Source: an uncultured Prevotellaceae bacterium
GTDB taxonomy: Bacteria; Bacteroidota; Bacteroidia; Bacteroidales; Bacteroidaceae
Length of the DNA stretch: 64,000 nucleotides
Assembly: GCA_900315455.1 (NCBI GenBank)
Contig: OMZE01000001.1
Span: 62,001-126,000, forward strand
Direction: 5' to 3'
Shown here: in pieces, positions 8,901 through 17,378 of the stretch
Position numbering within the stretch: position 1 is the first letter of the stretch
How the letters are laid out: each line of letters starts with the position of its first letter
Translations under genes and position numbers: made by a program
Notes under the pieces: model-generated
The model's database searches: none
The model's input: the letters and a program-made list of their open reading frames with translations, nothing else
What the model was told of the DNA's origin: nothing

Positions 8901-9563
8901 TGCAAGGAGGTGGTGCAGTTCACCCACGACCAGTTGTCGACGTACAAACGTCTTCGCAAATACGCCTCCGACAACAAGTATAACTTCTCCTTCGTCCCAA
9001 TGAACTGTCAGGGAAAAGTGGATGAGTTTGTCAAGATTGAGACTGACCCATGGCCCATCAAGGGATTCCGCTCCTACATCACTCTCCAGAGGGAACTTGA
9101 CATCATTCTTGAAGAGGTGCGTAATGACCTCCGTGAGAAGATACGTATTGCCTACAACGAACAGTTCGACTATTTGGAGCGAGTAGCTAAAGAACAGAAG
9201 GTTCCTATCAGCGTCCTTGCTAACCGTGAGAATACGATTATGACTAGGACAACACCCGACAACATCCTTGTCCTAAAGGGTAACATCAATACCGACGCTT
9301 TCTATCAAGAGCAGATTGGGAAAATACTTGATTATGTCAATGCACATAAGCCAGTACCGAAACCAGATGAAGGAGGACTTCCTGCAGGTACCGGTGCAGG
9401 TGAAGAGCCACCCAAACCCAAGAAGATACGTCAAGCATCGCTACAAACTAAAACGGCTGTTCCTCTTTCCACAGAAGAGGACATTGACCGTTATCTGAAA
9501 GGGCTAAAAGACCAACTCACCAAGTTACTTGTCGATTATGACAGCGTAATGATTATAAAATAA
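5937..9563 (+). CDS. brxC: BREX protein BrxC, large P-loop ATPase
   Basis: At 1208 residues this has the typical BrxC/PglY length (DUF499-related). A Walker A GYYGSGKSHFLKYL lies near residues 68-81 and a Walker B-like LILLADEVSQF near residue 267. The C-terminal half is long and charged, ending in a proline/glycine-rich linker (GGLPAGTGAGEEPPKPKK) and a final helical stretch. BrxC is an ATPase with similarity to DNA-replication initiators and is essential for both methylation and exclusion in BREX. It is intact and lies 11 bases after brxB and 19 bases before pglX. Confidence 0.93.
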   Translation: MKLKDLYSKPIYRTVNPAVSATKFDPETERIEIQEYVFTDEIINGLFRILNAIKNNKPYDHVGIWIDGYYGSGKSHFLKYLDYCITPHTRDDAMSRLLEAVKGIDPLDDKHNISFDYEQLLSIANWLKRATIDTCIFNLETSYDNSTDKKKAFLHIFWNEFNGKRGFNKFNLTLAQNLEKPLWEKGVFEQFKERIEEEGGDWNDPGMAADMIDNELGMVLDIACELAPSLDKESIRQRIINRDTNISIDRFASELASYLKDKGDDYRLILLADEVSQFINKERDRYLNLQEIITKLSEACENKVWVACTAQQDLSEIMDDCHIVEEKDKEGKIKGRFEVKVSLKGTQPEVITQKRILDKKEEVKPMLAALYNKQKAAFGLQFKLPNSYNSYDTEEDFVDYYPFVPYQFKLIMQVFNSFLNLGYVAKEVKGNERSIIKVIHSTAKNNAEQEIGKFISFDELYNNMFEEGLQARGQKAVDNAIRMAHTYERNPKLAVRVANVLFMICNISQTDQLLFPATLDNVTSLLVNDTSTPRLTIKNEVEKIIEFLSDNNIIRREQGKNGAPDTFSFYSEEEMKVAQLIQSQGVDNNMQAEMLRDIFFKYLSSLKNKEQFLTRTFAVGASIKQRQFLSNSPDVVVEFNMDADYDSPDQLALSNMGNRMVYYVGPQFRDNKRLYNAFYWFCQVNRYMATPASSEDNANTRKEFEKRARELYDTLIAPEFHKILDSCPIISGLRVLDDVELGNKRGSERFHNAIQKHLAGIYTKGGLVDHSGISRTTESLRKAIMRPINPGDYTGLNAELTDAEHEVEIYLNKQYAEVNIADVVSKFSKAPYGWDAICTLHVINELVRRHCRDYSYSNNPNVETSTVANRLVQESNKFTLRKAKAISQDIINQFTAAWKDIFGMTEVFSTTDSTQLFRLSREPENARSLSKMRDGYRKIESEIGSYPFAEPIHKAIDLFDAWLAERDPQKYFQAVIDKRQEAREIIDKCKEVVQFTHDQLSTYKRLRKYASDNKYNFSFVPMNCQGKVDEFVKIETDPWPIKGFRSYITLQRELDIILEEVRNDLREKIRIAYNEQFDYLERVAKEQKVPISVLANRENTIMTRTTPDNILVLKGNINTDAFYQEQIGKILDYVNAHKPVPKPDEGGLPAGTGAGEEPPKPKKIRQASLQTKTAVPLSTEEDIDRYLKGLKDQLTKLLVDYDSVMIIK

Positions 9564-9582
9564 GCAAAAGTAAACACAATAT

Positions 9583-12500
9583 ATGGATACCAATAAACTG
9601 AAGAAGTTTGCCATTGAAGCGCGAAATAGGCTAAAGGCTGGAGTGGCTGCTAAAATGCTGACCTTGGGCTTCGACCGTAATGGAAATGTGCCGGAACACC
9701 TGCATCCGCAGTTGATGCAAGGTGGTTCACTTTGGAATGGCCAACTCCAGACAGAGAGCTTCTACCACCAATGGAATGCCCTCTATAACCGTATTAAGCA
9801 GAAAGGCATTAAGGAGGTATATGAAGAGGCCGCCTATACCTGGTTCAATCGCCTTGTGGCCATCCGTATTCTTCAGAAAAATGCTATCATCGAGCCTGTC
9901 TTGGAATATGTGGACGCTGCCCGTACACCAAGGATTGTGGACGAAGCCCGAATGGGACGTATGCCTCAGATGCAGGAGGCACAACGTATTCGATTATTAG
10001 AACTACTTGATGATGATGCTCGCATTAAGGACCAGTTTGCCGTACTTATTGCTGCCTATTGTCATCAAAGCCCCATCCTCAATGCTTGTTTTGGTGGTGT
10101 GGACGATTATACTGAATTGTTGCTTCCCAATGACATTCTTACTGAAGGGGGATTTGTGGACATGCTCAACCATACCGAGTTTATCACGGATGCCGACTTC
10201 CATTCACCAGAGTTGATAGGCTGGCTTTATCAGTTCTATATCTCTGAACGAAAAGATGAAGTGTTTGCCAAGAAAGGGAAATTCACTGCAGATGAGATAC
10301 CTGCCGCCACGCAAATCTTCACACCAAACTGGATAGTCAAATACCTGGTGCAGAACACTATCGGACGTATTTATCTTGACAACCATCCTTCTGCAGCAGC
10401 AGAGTTCGAGCCTAAGTGGAAGTATCTTGTGGAGCCGTCATCTCCTACGCCCAAGGAGGCCATATATCAATTTAAGGAGTTGACAGAACTGCTTGTGGGT
10501 GATTTGGCCTGTGGTTCGGGGCATATTTTGAATGAATGCTTCGACCAACTGTATGACCTATACATCTATGAGGGTTATAGCCGAAGAGAAGCTGTGGAGA
10601 ACATTTTCACACATAATCTCAGAGGTGTTGATCTTGACACTCGTGCAAAGCAATTGTCACAGTTTTCCCTTCTGTTAAAAGCATGCCAGAAAGACCATGC
10701 GTTTGCAGATGCCCATGTGTTGCCGAAAGTGCTCGATATGCCGAAGAGAAAAGACTGCGGCTCGTCTGATTTATCTGAATTTATGCAATCAGCCCCATCA
10801 GACAAATCTGTAGTTGAATTATCAAAAGCCTTTGAATTGATGAAAGATGCTGATTCTCTTGGCTCTATTATGAAGTTCGACATATCGGAGACTACAAAAA
10901 TGGCTATTTCTCAGGCTTTGAATTATTGGCACAGTCAGAGTTTCATACCTGAACTAGTTAAGGATATGTTTCCAACTATGGAATTGATTCAAACATTGAC
11001 AGCTCAATATGCTACTCTCGTGATGAACCCACCTTATATGGGTGGTGGTAATATGAATCCTGTGCTCTCCAACTATGTGAAGAAGAACTATGAGGAAGGT
11101 AAAGCCGACTTATTCTCAACCTTTATGCTTTTGGCTATCGACCGACTGTCAGACAAAGGTAAATATGGGATGATTAACATGCACTCATGGATGTTCCTCT
11201 CGTCCTTTGAGAAATTACGACATAGTTTGCTTGATAATGAGCATATTGATTCTCTCCTGCATCTTGGCCCAAGGACATTCGATGAACTCAGTGGTGAGGT
11301 GGTGCAGAATGCTGCATTTGTTATCACAAAAGAAAACTACGGATTAACTGATTCATCTGAATCAGAACCATCAATTAAATCCGTAGTCAAAAATGACACT
11401 GGAGTTTATTTTCGTCTTGTCGATGGCAAGAATTGCGGAGACAAAGAAAGAATGTTCCTTGATGCACAAGACAACCATACGGATAAGGTTTACTATCCTA
11501 ATGTGAAACAAGAGAATTTAGAGAAAATTCCAGGATGTCCTATCGGGTATTGGGTGAGTGAAAAAATTATCCGTCTATTGGCCTCTCCTGATAGGATTGA
11601 TTCACAATTTGAATGTGGAAATGGTCTTTCTACTTCAGACAACAACAGATTTCTTCGGTATCTTTGGGAGCCTTCATATAATAGAATAGCTTCTTCCAGA
11701 AGCTGTGTTTGTAGCAAATGGTTTTTATTTCAAAAAGGAGGAGAATTTCGTAAATGGTATGGAAATCTAGAATATGTCGTTGATTGGGAAAACGATGGTG
11801 AAGCCATAAAATACTGGGTGACTCATAATCCAAACGATCCGAATACAACAAGTTGGAGCCGTCGTATTTTCAATACTCATCTTTATTTAAGAACAGGATT
11901 AACTTGGTCTGTTATATGTTCCAATAACATTTCTTTTAGATTATCAGAATCAAATACCATGATTTCTAATGCAGCTGGTGGAATTTTTGGTTTTGAAAAT
12001 AATCCAAGTAACCTTTATACTTTAGCTGGTGGTTTAAATTCTGTTGTTTGGAATCATATTTTTAAAATTTTAAATCCAACAATTAATTATAGTTCTGGTA
12101 TAATTCAAAAAGCAGCATTACCTTCTACAATTCCTGCTATTATTCCAATAGTAAAAAAGAATATCTCAATTTCTAGACAAGATTGGAATTCTCATGAAAC
12201 CTCATGGAACTTTGAGACAAGCCCTCTAATTTCCTTTAGGCAATCCTCACAATCTGACAATCTGAAAGCATTGGTCAACATGTTTGAACAAGAATGGGAA
12301 GACAGATTTATGCAACTCCACAGTAATGAGGAAGAGTTGAACCGCTACTTTATTGAAATCTATGGTCTGCAAGACGAACTGACCCCCGACGTGCCATTGA
12401 ATGAAATCACCATTCTCCAGCAAGGGGAGATTACCATTAACAACGACCAATTGATATGGAATGAGGATGTACTGATGAAACAGCTTATCTCCTACGCCGT

Positions 12501-13164
12501 CGGTGTATGGATGGGGCGCTATAAATTGGGAAAGAAAGGACTTCATATAGCTCATCCAGAACCTACGGACATAGAACTGCAAGAATACTGGTACGGTGGC
12601 GAGCAAGTCTTTATCGACGACGATGCCATCATTCCCATCCTACCACAGAACTCACCCTTTGACGATAACCTGTCGAGCCGAATTGCCGACTTCATTCGCA
12701 TCGTTTTTGGCGCAGAGACTTTGACGGAAAACCTGAACTACATCGAGCAGAAGTTAGGTACTACGATTGACCAATATGTACAGAAGGACTTCTGGAAAGA
12801 TCACAAGAAGATGTATCAAAATCGTCCCATCTATTGGCTTTTCTCGTCGAAAAAGGGAGCCTTCAAATGTTTGGCCTATATGCACCGTATGGATCCTTAT
12901 ACAGCAGAGCGTGTCCGCAGTAACTACCTGCTGCCCTACATCGAATATCTCCAAAACCAGATTGGCGACCTCGAAAGCCGTGCTGCAGCCCTTACCACCG
13001 CAGAGAACCGCAAACTCACCAACCTCCGCAAGGCATTGGATGAGTGTCAAGAATATCACGAGCGTCTCCAGGTTGTAGCCGAGCAAGCTATTGGCTTCGA
13101 CCTCGACGATGGCGTTGTGGTTAACTACGCTAAGTTCGGTGATGTGTTGATGAAAATTAAATAA
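9583..13164 (+). CDS. pglX: BREX-1 adenine-specific DNA methyltransferase PglX
   Basis: The 1193-residue protein has the full type 1 PglX length. The SAM-binding motif GDLACGSGHILNE is near residue 307 and the catalytic NPPY (MNPPYMGGGNMN) near residue 481, showing an N6-adenine methyltransferase. It marks host DNA at one strand of a non-palindromic site so that BREX spares it. Nucleotides from about 10760 to 12240 are visibly more AT-rich than both flanks, and from about 11550 this covers the target recognition region, which suggests exchange of the specificity segment. The frame is intact, with no phase-variation homopolymer noticed. Confidence 0.95.
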   Translation: MDTNKLKKFAIEARNRLKAGVAAKMLTLGFDRNGNVPEHLHPQLMQGGSLWNGQLQTESFYHQWNALYNRIKQKGIKEVYEEAAYTWFNRLVAIRILQKNAIIEPVLEYVDAARTPRIVDEARMGRMPQMQEAQRIRLLELLDDDARIKDQFAVLIAAYCHQSPILNACFGGVDDYTELLLPNDILTEGGFVDMLNHTEFITDADFHSPELIGWLYQFYISERKDEVFAKKGKFTADEIPAATQIFTPNWIVKYLVQNTIGRIYLDNHPSAAAEFEPKWKYLVEPSSPTPKEAIYQFKELTELLVGDLACGSGHILNECFDQLYDLYIYEGYSRREAVENIFTHNLRGVDLDTRAKQLSQFSLLLKACQKDHAFADAHVLPKVLDMPKRKDCGSSDLSEFMQSAPSDKSVVELSKAFELMKDADSLGSIMKFDISETTKMAISQALNYWHSQSFIPELVKDMFPTMELIQTLTAQYATLVMNPPYMGGGNMNPVLSNYVKKNYEEGKADLFSTFMLLAIDRLSDKGKYGMINMHSWMFLSSFEKLRHSLLDNEHIDSLLHLGPRTFDELSGEVVQNAAFVITKENYGLTDSSESEPSIKSVVKNDTGVYFRLVDGKNCGDKERMFLDAQDNHTDKVYYPNVKQENLEKIPGCPIGYWVSEKIIRLLASPDRIDSQFECGNGLSTSDNNRFLRYLWEPSYNRIASSRSCVCSKWFLFQKGGEFRKWYGNLEYVVDWENDGEAIKYWVTHNPNDPNTTSWSRRIFNTHLYLRTGLTWSVICSNNISFRLSESNTMISNAAGGIFGFENNPSNLYTLAGGLNSVVWNHIFKILNPTINYSSGIIQKAALPSTIPAIIPIVKKNISISRQDWNSHETSWNFETSPLISFRQSSQSDNLKALVNMFEQEWEDRFMQLHSNEEELNRYFIEIYGLQDELTPDVPLNEITILQQGEITINNDQLIWNEDVLMKQLISYAVGVWMGRYKLGKKGLHIAHPEPTDIELQEYWYGGEQVFIDDDAIIPILPQNSPFDDNLSSRIADFIRIVFGAETLTENLNYIEQKLGTTIDQYVQKDFWKDHKKMYQNRPIYWLFSSKKGAFKCLAYMHRMDPYTAERVRSNYLLPYIEYLQNQIGDLESRAAALTTAENRKLTNLRKALDECQEYHERLQVVAEQAIGFDLDDGVVVNYAKFGDVLMKIK

Positions 13165-13190
13165 TTTACAATTGGCTATAGAATTATAAT

Positions 13191-14612
13191 ATGACTATAG
13201 AAGACATAAGACAACTAATAGCAAACGATGAGCATCGGACACTCGAACTTAAGAAATCTACAGGCGAGTTGATTGACGGGATGCACACAGCCTGCGCTTT
13301 CCTCAATACCGAGGGAGGCTGGCTTATATTTGGTGTAACTCCTCACTCACTCAAAATTGTGGGACAGAAAGTGACAGACAACACACAGCAGGAGGTGGCT
13401 AAGGCTTTGGCTGAGCTGGAACCTGCTGTGGATGTGAGGGCACAATATATCGAAGTGCCTGGCAGTGAAAGTCAATATCTGATTGCTCTTCACTTTGATG
13501 CATGGGAAGAAGGCCATGTGCCATATACCTATAAGGGACGTCCTTACTATAAAGTGGAAAGCACTACCATGGTGATGCCACGTGAGATGTATGAAGAGCG
13601 GCTGCGATGCAGCAACCCCCGAAAATTCGCATGGGAAGCACAAGTGGCAGAAGGTATCACAATTGCCGATTTAAATGAAGAAAGAATCCGTAGTGCCATA
13701 AGACTTGGCGTTGCCGGTGGCCGTATCAATGCTTCGGCAGAAGGAGACAGTTTAGAGACTCTGCTTAGCAAGTACAAGTTGCTGCGTGGCGGCAAGCCGA
13801 CCAATGCAGCAGTGGTTCTCTTTGCCAATAACGTGGATGATTATCCGCAATTCATGTTGCGTATGGCATATTTCCGGGGAAAAGACAAGATGGTGTTTAT
13901 TGACAACAAACAAGCAACGGGCAATCTCTTTGACCTTCTCGACGAGGGTGTCGCTTTTTGTTTCCGCCATTTGAGCCTTAACGGAGAGGTCGTTGGCCTT
14001 CGTCGTGAGGAACATCTGGAGATTCCTGTTGAAGCACTGCGCGAGGCGCTTATTAATGCTTTTTGTCATAGACGGTATGATGACCCAAGGACATCTGTCA
14101 GTCTGGCCATATATGACGACCGTGTGGAAATCGTAAATCCAGGACGTTTCCCTTTACCTTTGACCCCGGAGAACATCAAAGAACCGCATGAATCATTTCC
14201 CTATAACCTGCGTATTGCCCAAGTACTTTATCTCTCCACCTATCTTGAAGGATGGGGCACTGGTGTGCGACGAATGGTTGACCTATGCCGTAAACAAGGA
14301 GTGCCGGAACCTGAATATGTGACAGACGGCTATACTGTGAAGATTGTTTTTAAAAAGGCTTCACAAAAAAACGATGACGCATCACAAAAGACATCACAAA
14401 AGACATCACAAAAGACATCACAAAACATCATAATAGAGATGATGGTTGATAATCCCAATGTGACAACAGCGGAGATTGCGACAGCATTGGGGATAGACCG
14501 TCGTAATGTGCAGGCTAACATCAAGAAGCTTCAAGATAAAGGTCTTCTGCGACGTGAAGGTGGTCGCAAAAGCGGTCAGTGGATAGTCATCCCTCCAAAA
14601 GAGGATAAATAG
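13191..14612 (+). CDS. AlbA_2 (Schlafen-like) ATP-binding protein with C-terminal winged helix
   Basis: The 473-residue protein has an AlbA_2 domain at about residues 12-130 (RTLELKKSTGELIDGMHTA, then LNTEGGWLIFGV). A GHKL-type HATPase_c_4 region follows at about 270-370 (EALREALINAFCHRRY, EIVNPGRFPLPL, GWGTGVRRMVDLC). A winged-helix region at 415-470 (TTAEIATALGIDRRNVQANIKKL) ends the protein. Such proteins, often mis-named RecG-like helicases, act as regulators or nucleic-acid-binding ATPases and are common passengers of defence loci. A Q-K-T-S repeat linker separates the ATPase and winged-helix parts. It lies 26 bases after pglX. Confidence 0.85.
   Translation: MTIEDIRQLIANDEHRTLELKKSTGELIDGMHTACAFLNTEGGWLIFGVTPHSLKIVGQKVTDNTQQEVAKALAELEPAVDVRAQYIEVPGSESQYLIALHFDAWEEGHVPYTYKGRPYYKVESTTMVMPREMYEERLRCSNPRKFAWEAQVAEGITIADLNEERIRSAIRLGVAGGRINASAEGDSLETLLSKYKLLRGGKPTNAAVVLFANNVDDYPQFMLRMAYFRGKDKMVFIDNKQATGNLFDLLDEGVAFCFRHLSLNGEVVGLRREEHLEIPVEALREALINAFCHRRYDDPRTSVSLAIYDDRVEIVNPGRFPLPLTPENIKEPHESFPYNLRIAQVLYLSTYLEGWGTGVRRMVDLCRKQGVPEPEYVTDGYTVKIVFKKASQKNDDASQKTSQKTSQKTSQNIIIEMMVDNPNVTTAEIATALGIDRRNVQANIKKLQDKGLLRREGGRKSGQWIVIPPKEDK
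14379..14426 (+). repeat. Four tandem 12-bp repeats inside the AlbA_2 gene
   Basis: Four consecutive copies of a 12-base unit (consensus ACATCACAAAAG, first base G in copy 1, last base C in copy 4) encode a repeating SQKT linker between the ATPase and winged-helix domains. Each unit is a whole number of codons, so gain or loss of a copy would only change linker length. Such repeats are prone to slippage. Confidence 0.9.
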
Positions 14613-14645
14613 ATGATAGTGTAAGAACGATTAAATTGATGAAAT

Positions 14646-15566
14646 ATGGAAAAGGGAATAGACTATAACGAAATTTGTTTTACCATCGAGGTGGATAAGG
14701 ACGCACTGGACTCTGTTCGGAAAGAACCGACCACCCACATGATGCTTCCCATCAATGATGAGAACTATCATTTGATGTTGGAGAATATCGATGGACATCT
14801 AGTACTCTGTACAGACAACATGCCTACAACATACCATGGTTGCTATTACTATAATGATGGCAATTTTCCATACGTCATCAAAAAGACACTTCAGTTCATC
14901 GTACTGGCAGACGGTGACGACAGTTGTCTGACCCGTATTGTCAAGATGGAGATGAAGGTTGGCACACGCTTCCGTTTTCAAGAGGACGGCCAACCTAGCG
15001 TTGAAGACCCCAATGGCGACAGTTGCATTTGGAATATCCTTTTTGAACTGGAACCGATTAGTGAAGAGGAGATTGAAAAAGCAGAGAAAGCTAATTCCTA
15101 CTTTCCAAGAAAGACCTATCTCTTGCGTTGGAATCCCGCTATCAGCTCTTTTAAAATTGAAACGTATCGTGAGGCGACGACGCAGTGCCATGACGGTTTT
15201 GGACTCAATTGGAGCATCTATGAATGGCAGGAAGCAAAAGAAGGGGACGTCTATTATATGGTTCGTGTCGGTGATGACAAGGCTGGCATCGTCTTCCGGG
15301 GTGAGTTCCGCTCTGACCCATATTCAGGAGATGACTGGGCTGGGAAAGGCAAGCCCCGCAAATATGTTGACATCACCTGTGAGTATTGTTCCGATCCTGA
15401 CGGAAAACCATGGCTATCAGTTGAAGAATTGACTGCCGCTATCCCTGAAATCAATTGGGGGAAAGGACACTCCGGGGAATTGCTTTCAGCAGATGTAGCA
15501 GCCAAGTTGGAAGATTTGTGGAACGAGTGCATTAATCAATATTACATTTCAAAGAAAGGCAAATAA
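14646..15566 (+). CDS. Protein with EVE/PUA-like C-terminal domain
   Basis: The 306-residue protein has an N-terminal half of about 150 residues that I do not recognise. The C-terminal half resembles EVE domains in order of features: an opening strand YLLRWNPAISSFKIE, then EGDVYYMVRVGDDKAGIVFRGEF (the moderately conserved core), VDITCEY, and a late WGKGHSGELLSADVAAKLEDLW matching the W-x(n)-G-x-x-L ending. EVE/PUA-like domains bind modified bases and occur in modification-dependent restriction enzymes, which would suit a DNA-marking locus. It has no nuclease motif I can see. It is 4 bases from the next gene. Confidence 0.55.
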   Translation: MEKGIDYNEICFTIEVDKDALDSVRKEPTTHMMLPINDENYHLMLENIDGHLVLCTDNMPTTYHGCYYYNDGNFPYVIKKTLQFIVLADGDDSCLTRIVKMEMKVGTRFRFQEDGQPSVEDPNGDSCIWNILFELEPISEEEIEKAEKANSYFPRKTYLLRWNPAISSFKIETYREATTQCHDGFGLNWSIYEWQEAKEGDVYYMVRVGDDKAGIVFRGEFRSDPYSGDDWAGKGKPRKYVDITCEYCSDPDGKPWLSVEELTAAIPEINWGKGHSGELLSADVAAKLEDLWNECINQYYISKKGK

Positions 15567-15569
15567 TCG

Positions 15570-17372
15570 ATGGAAGCCAAGTCATTACATATAGCGTTTC
15601 GTCAGGCCATCAACCAATTCGGCATGGGCATTTTGACTGAGAGCAGGCTGACCAACATCTTGCTTGACTATCGTGCATACGCCGATGTACCTGCGGCAAA
15701 GACCATCATTCAGGCAATGGTGGCAGGTGGCTATGGCCAGAAAATTATTGATCTTGGCAAACAGAAACGTTCGTTCTTGGCTTCATTGATGAAATCCAAT
15801 CCTTCTTTTGGCAAACCTGAGGGAGATGAATGGATAAACAAACTAAAATCATTTTCTTCAATCATTAGCAAGCAAAATGGTTTTCAACAACCGTTAGTTG
15901 ATTATGTGATTGGTTGTATGGTTTATGGTCTTGACTGGATAGATGATGCACCTGAGATTCCCCAAGTAAACAGACCAGCCCAGGACACACCTCATGACAG
16001 ACCACTTGGCCCACAACCCATAAATACAGAAGCAGGTAGGACTACAGGAACAAATACCAATAAGACTAATTCCGTTTCCTATCAGAATGTCACCAACTCT
16101 CAGTTCCTGTTGATGAAAGTATCTCCAAAATATGCAGAGGTGTATGTGGACGGCAAACAGCAGTATGTGTCAAATGGCATGATGGCTGTTGAATTGCCCG
16201 TCGGTACACACACTTATGAGGTAAGGGCATCATCATACGAGACGGAGACAGGAACTGTTAACATCGGCAGCCAATTCAAATCAAAACTCGATGTTGCCTT
16301 GAAACTAAAGCATAAGACCATCAAATTGACTGTTGAAGCATCTGACTCTGACGCTGAAATCTATATCAATGGCACTTGCTATGGCAAGGGGAAATGGGAA
16401 GGCCTTGTTAAGGAGGGAACTTACGAGATTGAAGGTCGGAAGCACCGCTATTATTCACAAAAGAAAACCGTTCAGCTGCAAGGGAAAGAACAAGAGGACG
16501 TGTTCATTCCGTCCCTGGTCGCCATTTGTGGAAGTCTGAAAGTGAATGTGCAGCCTTACGGCTCGGCAATCATCATCAACGGTGTGAAGAAAGGCTCAAC
16601 ACCCTTGCTCGTCAATAAAGTAATCATAGGCGAACGCAGGGTGACGATTAAGACAGATGAAGGCACGGAGTATTCTACAACAGTGGAAATCCGCGAGAAT
16701 CAGACAACGGAAATCAACCATATCATATCATCGTTGTTCCTTGAAGACTATTCTCAGGTACGCATTGGCGACTACTTCTATGAAGACGGCTCTTTCTCGC
16801 ATGAAATGGTAAAGGGAAAGACATTTGTAGGTATAGTTTTCAGTTTAGATACCAGTGATGAAGAGAAGGCACATGGATGGACTCATGGTCAGATTGTGGC
16901 AACGAAGAATGCATATAACTCCATCAAGAACAAGACCTCGTCATGGGGCATCCCCAATGATATTATTTTGCAACATGCTATCTCTAAGCCGAATAGTTGG
17001 AATAGAGACACAGGCTATTTAATATCCCATTTGGACTGTGTTGTAAACAACCCAGAGTTTGTGCCATTCCTCATTGCAGCACGGCACAATGAACCTCTGC
17101 CATTTGGAAAAACATCAGGCTGGTATCTACCCGGTGTTGTCCAATGGCGCACACTATACAAAAACACCCATAGAAGATGGGAAGAGATTTGGAGAGTGTT
17201 GCAAATAACAGGAAAAAGTGGCTCGCAAAAATATGCCACTTCCACTATATGTGACCGAACAAGAGCCTGGAAATTTGAGATGGGTTTGACCAAAGATCTC
17301 TTAGACCTGGCTTTCAAAGCAGAAGATATTCAATTAGGATGGGGCATCGTAAGACCTGTCGCTTCCTTTTAA
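15570..17372 (+). CDS. Shared N-terminal domain + PEGA-like repeats + Lcl/DUF1566-like C-terminal domain
   Basis: The 600-residue protein has three parts. Residues 1-125 form a helical domain also found at the start of the proteins at 34449 and 38974. Residues about 180-390 contain three PEGA-like beta repeats (AEVYVDGKQQYVSNGMMAVE; AEIYINGTCYGKGKWEGLV; GSAIIINGVKKGSTPLLVNK). Residues 395-600 resemble Bacteroidota DUF1566/Lcl-like domains (IGDYFYEDGSFSHE, GWYLPGVVQWRTLY). There is no signal peptide, so it is probably cytoplasmic. It sits 6 bases before zorA, so it may be an accessory of the Zorya motor. The function is unknown. Confidence 0.7.
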   Translation: MEAKSLHIAFRQAINQFGMGILTESRLTNILLDYRAYADVPAAKTIIQAMVAGGYGQKIIDLGKQKRSFLASLMKSNPSFGKPEGDEWINKLKSFSSIISKQNGFQQPLVDYVIGCMVYGLDWIDDAPEIPQVNRPAQDTPHDRPLGPQPINTEAGRTTGTNTNKTNSVSYQNVTNSQFLLMKVSPKYAEVYVDGKQQYVSNGMMAVELPVGTHTYEVRASSYETETGTVNIGSQFKSKLDVALKLKHKTIKLTVEASDSDAEIYINGTCYGKGKWEGLVKEGTYEIEGRKHRYYSQKKTVQLQGKEQEDVFIPSLVAICGSLKVNVQPYGSAIIINGVKKGSTPLLVNKVIIGERRVTIKTDEGTEYSTTVEIRENQTTEINHIISSLFLEDYSQVRIGDYFYEDGSFSHEMVKGKTFVGIVFSLDTSDEEKAHGWTHGQIVATKNAYNSIKNKTSSWGIPNDIILQHAISKPNSWNRDTGYLISHLDCVVNNPEFVPFLIAARHNEPLPFGKTSGWYLPGVVQWRTLYKNTHRRWEEIWRVLQITGKSGSQKYATSTICDRTRAWKFEMGLTKDLLDLAFKAEDIQLGWGIVRPVASF

Positions 17373-17378
17373 CAAATA

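Noticed and set aside
14379-14426. Short tandem repeats considered as a CRISPR-like array
   Set aside because: Units are 12 bases with no spacers and lie inside a coding frame.
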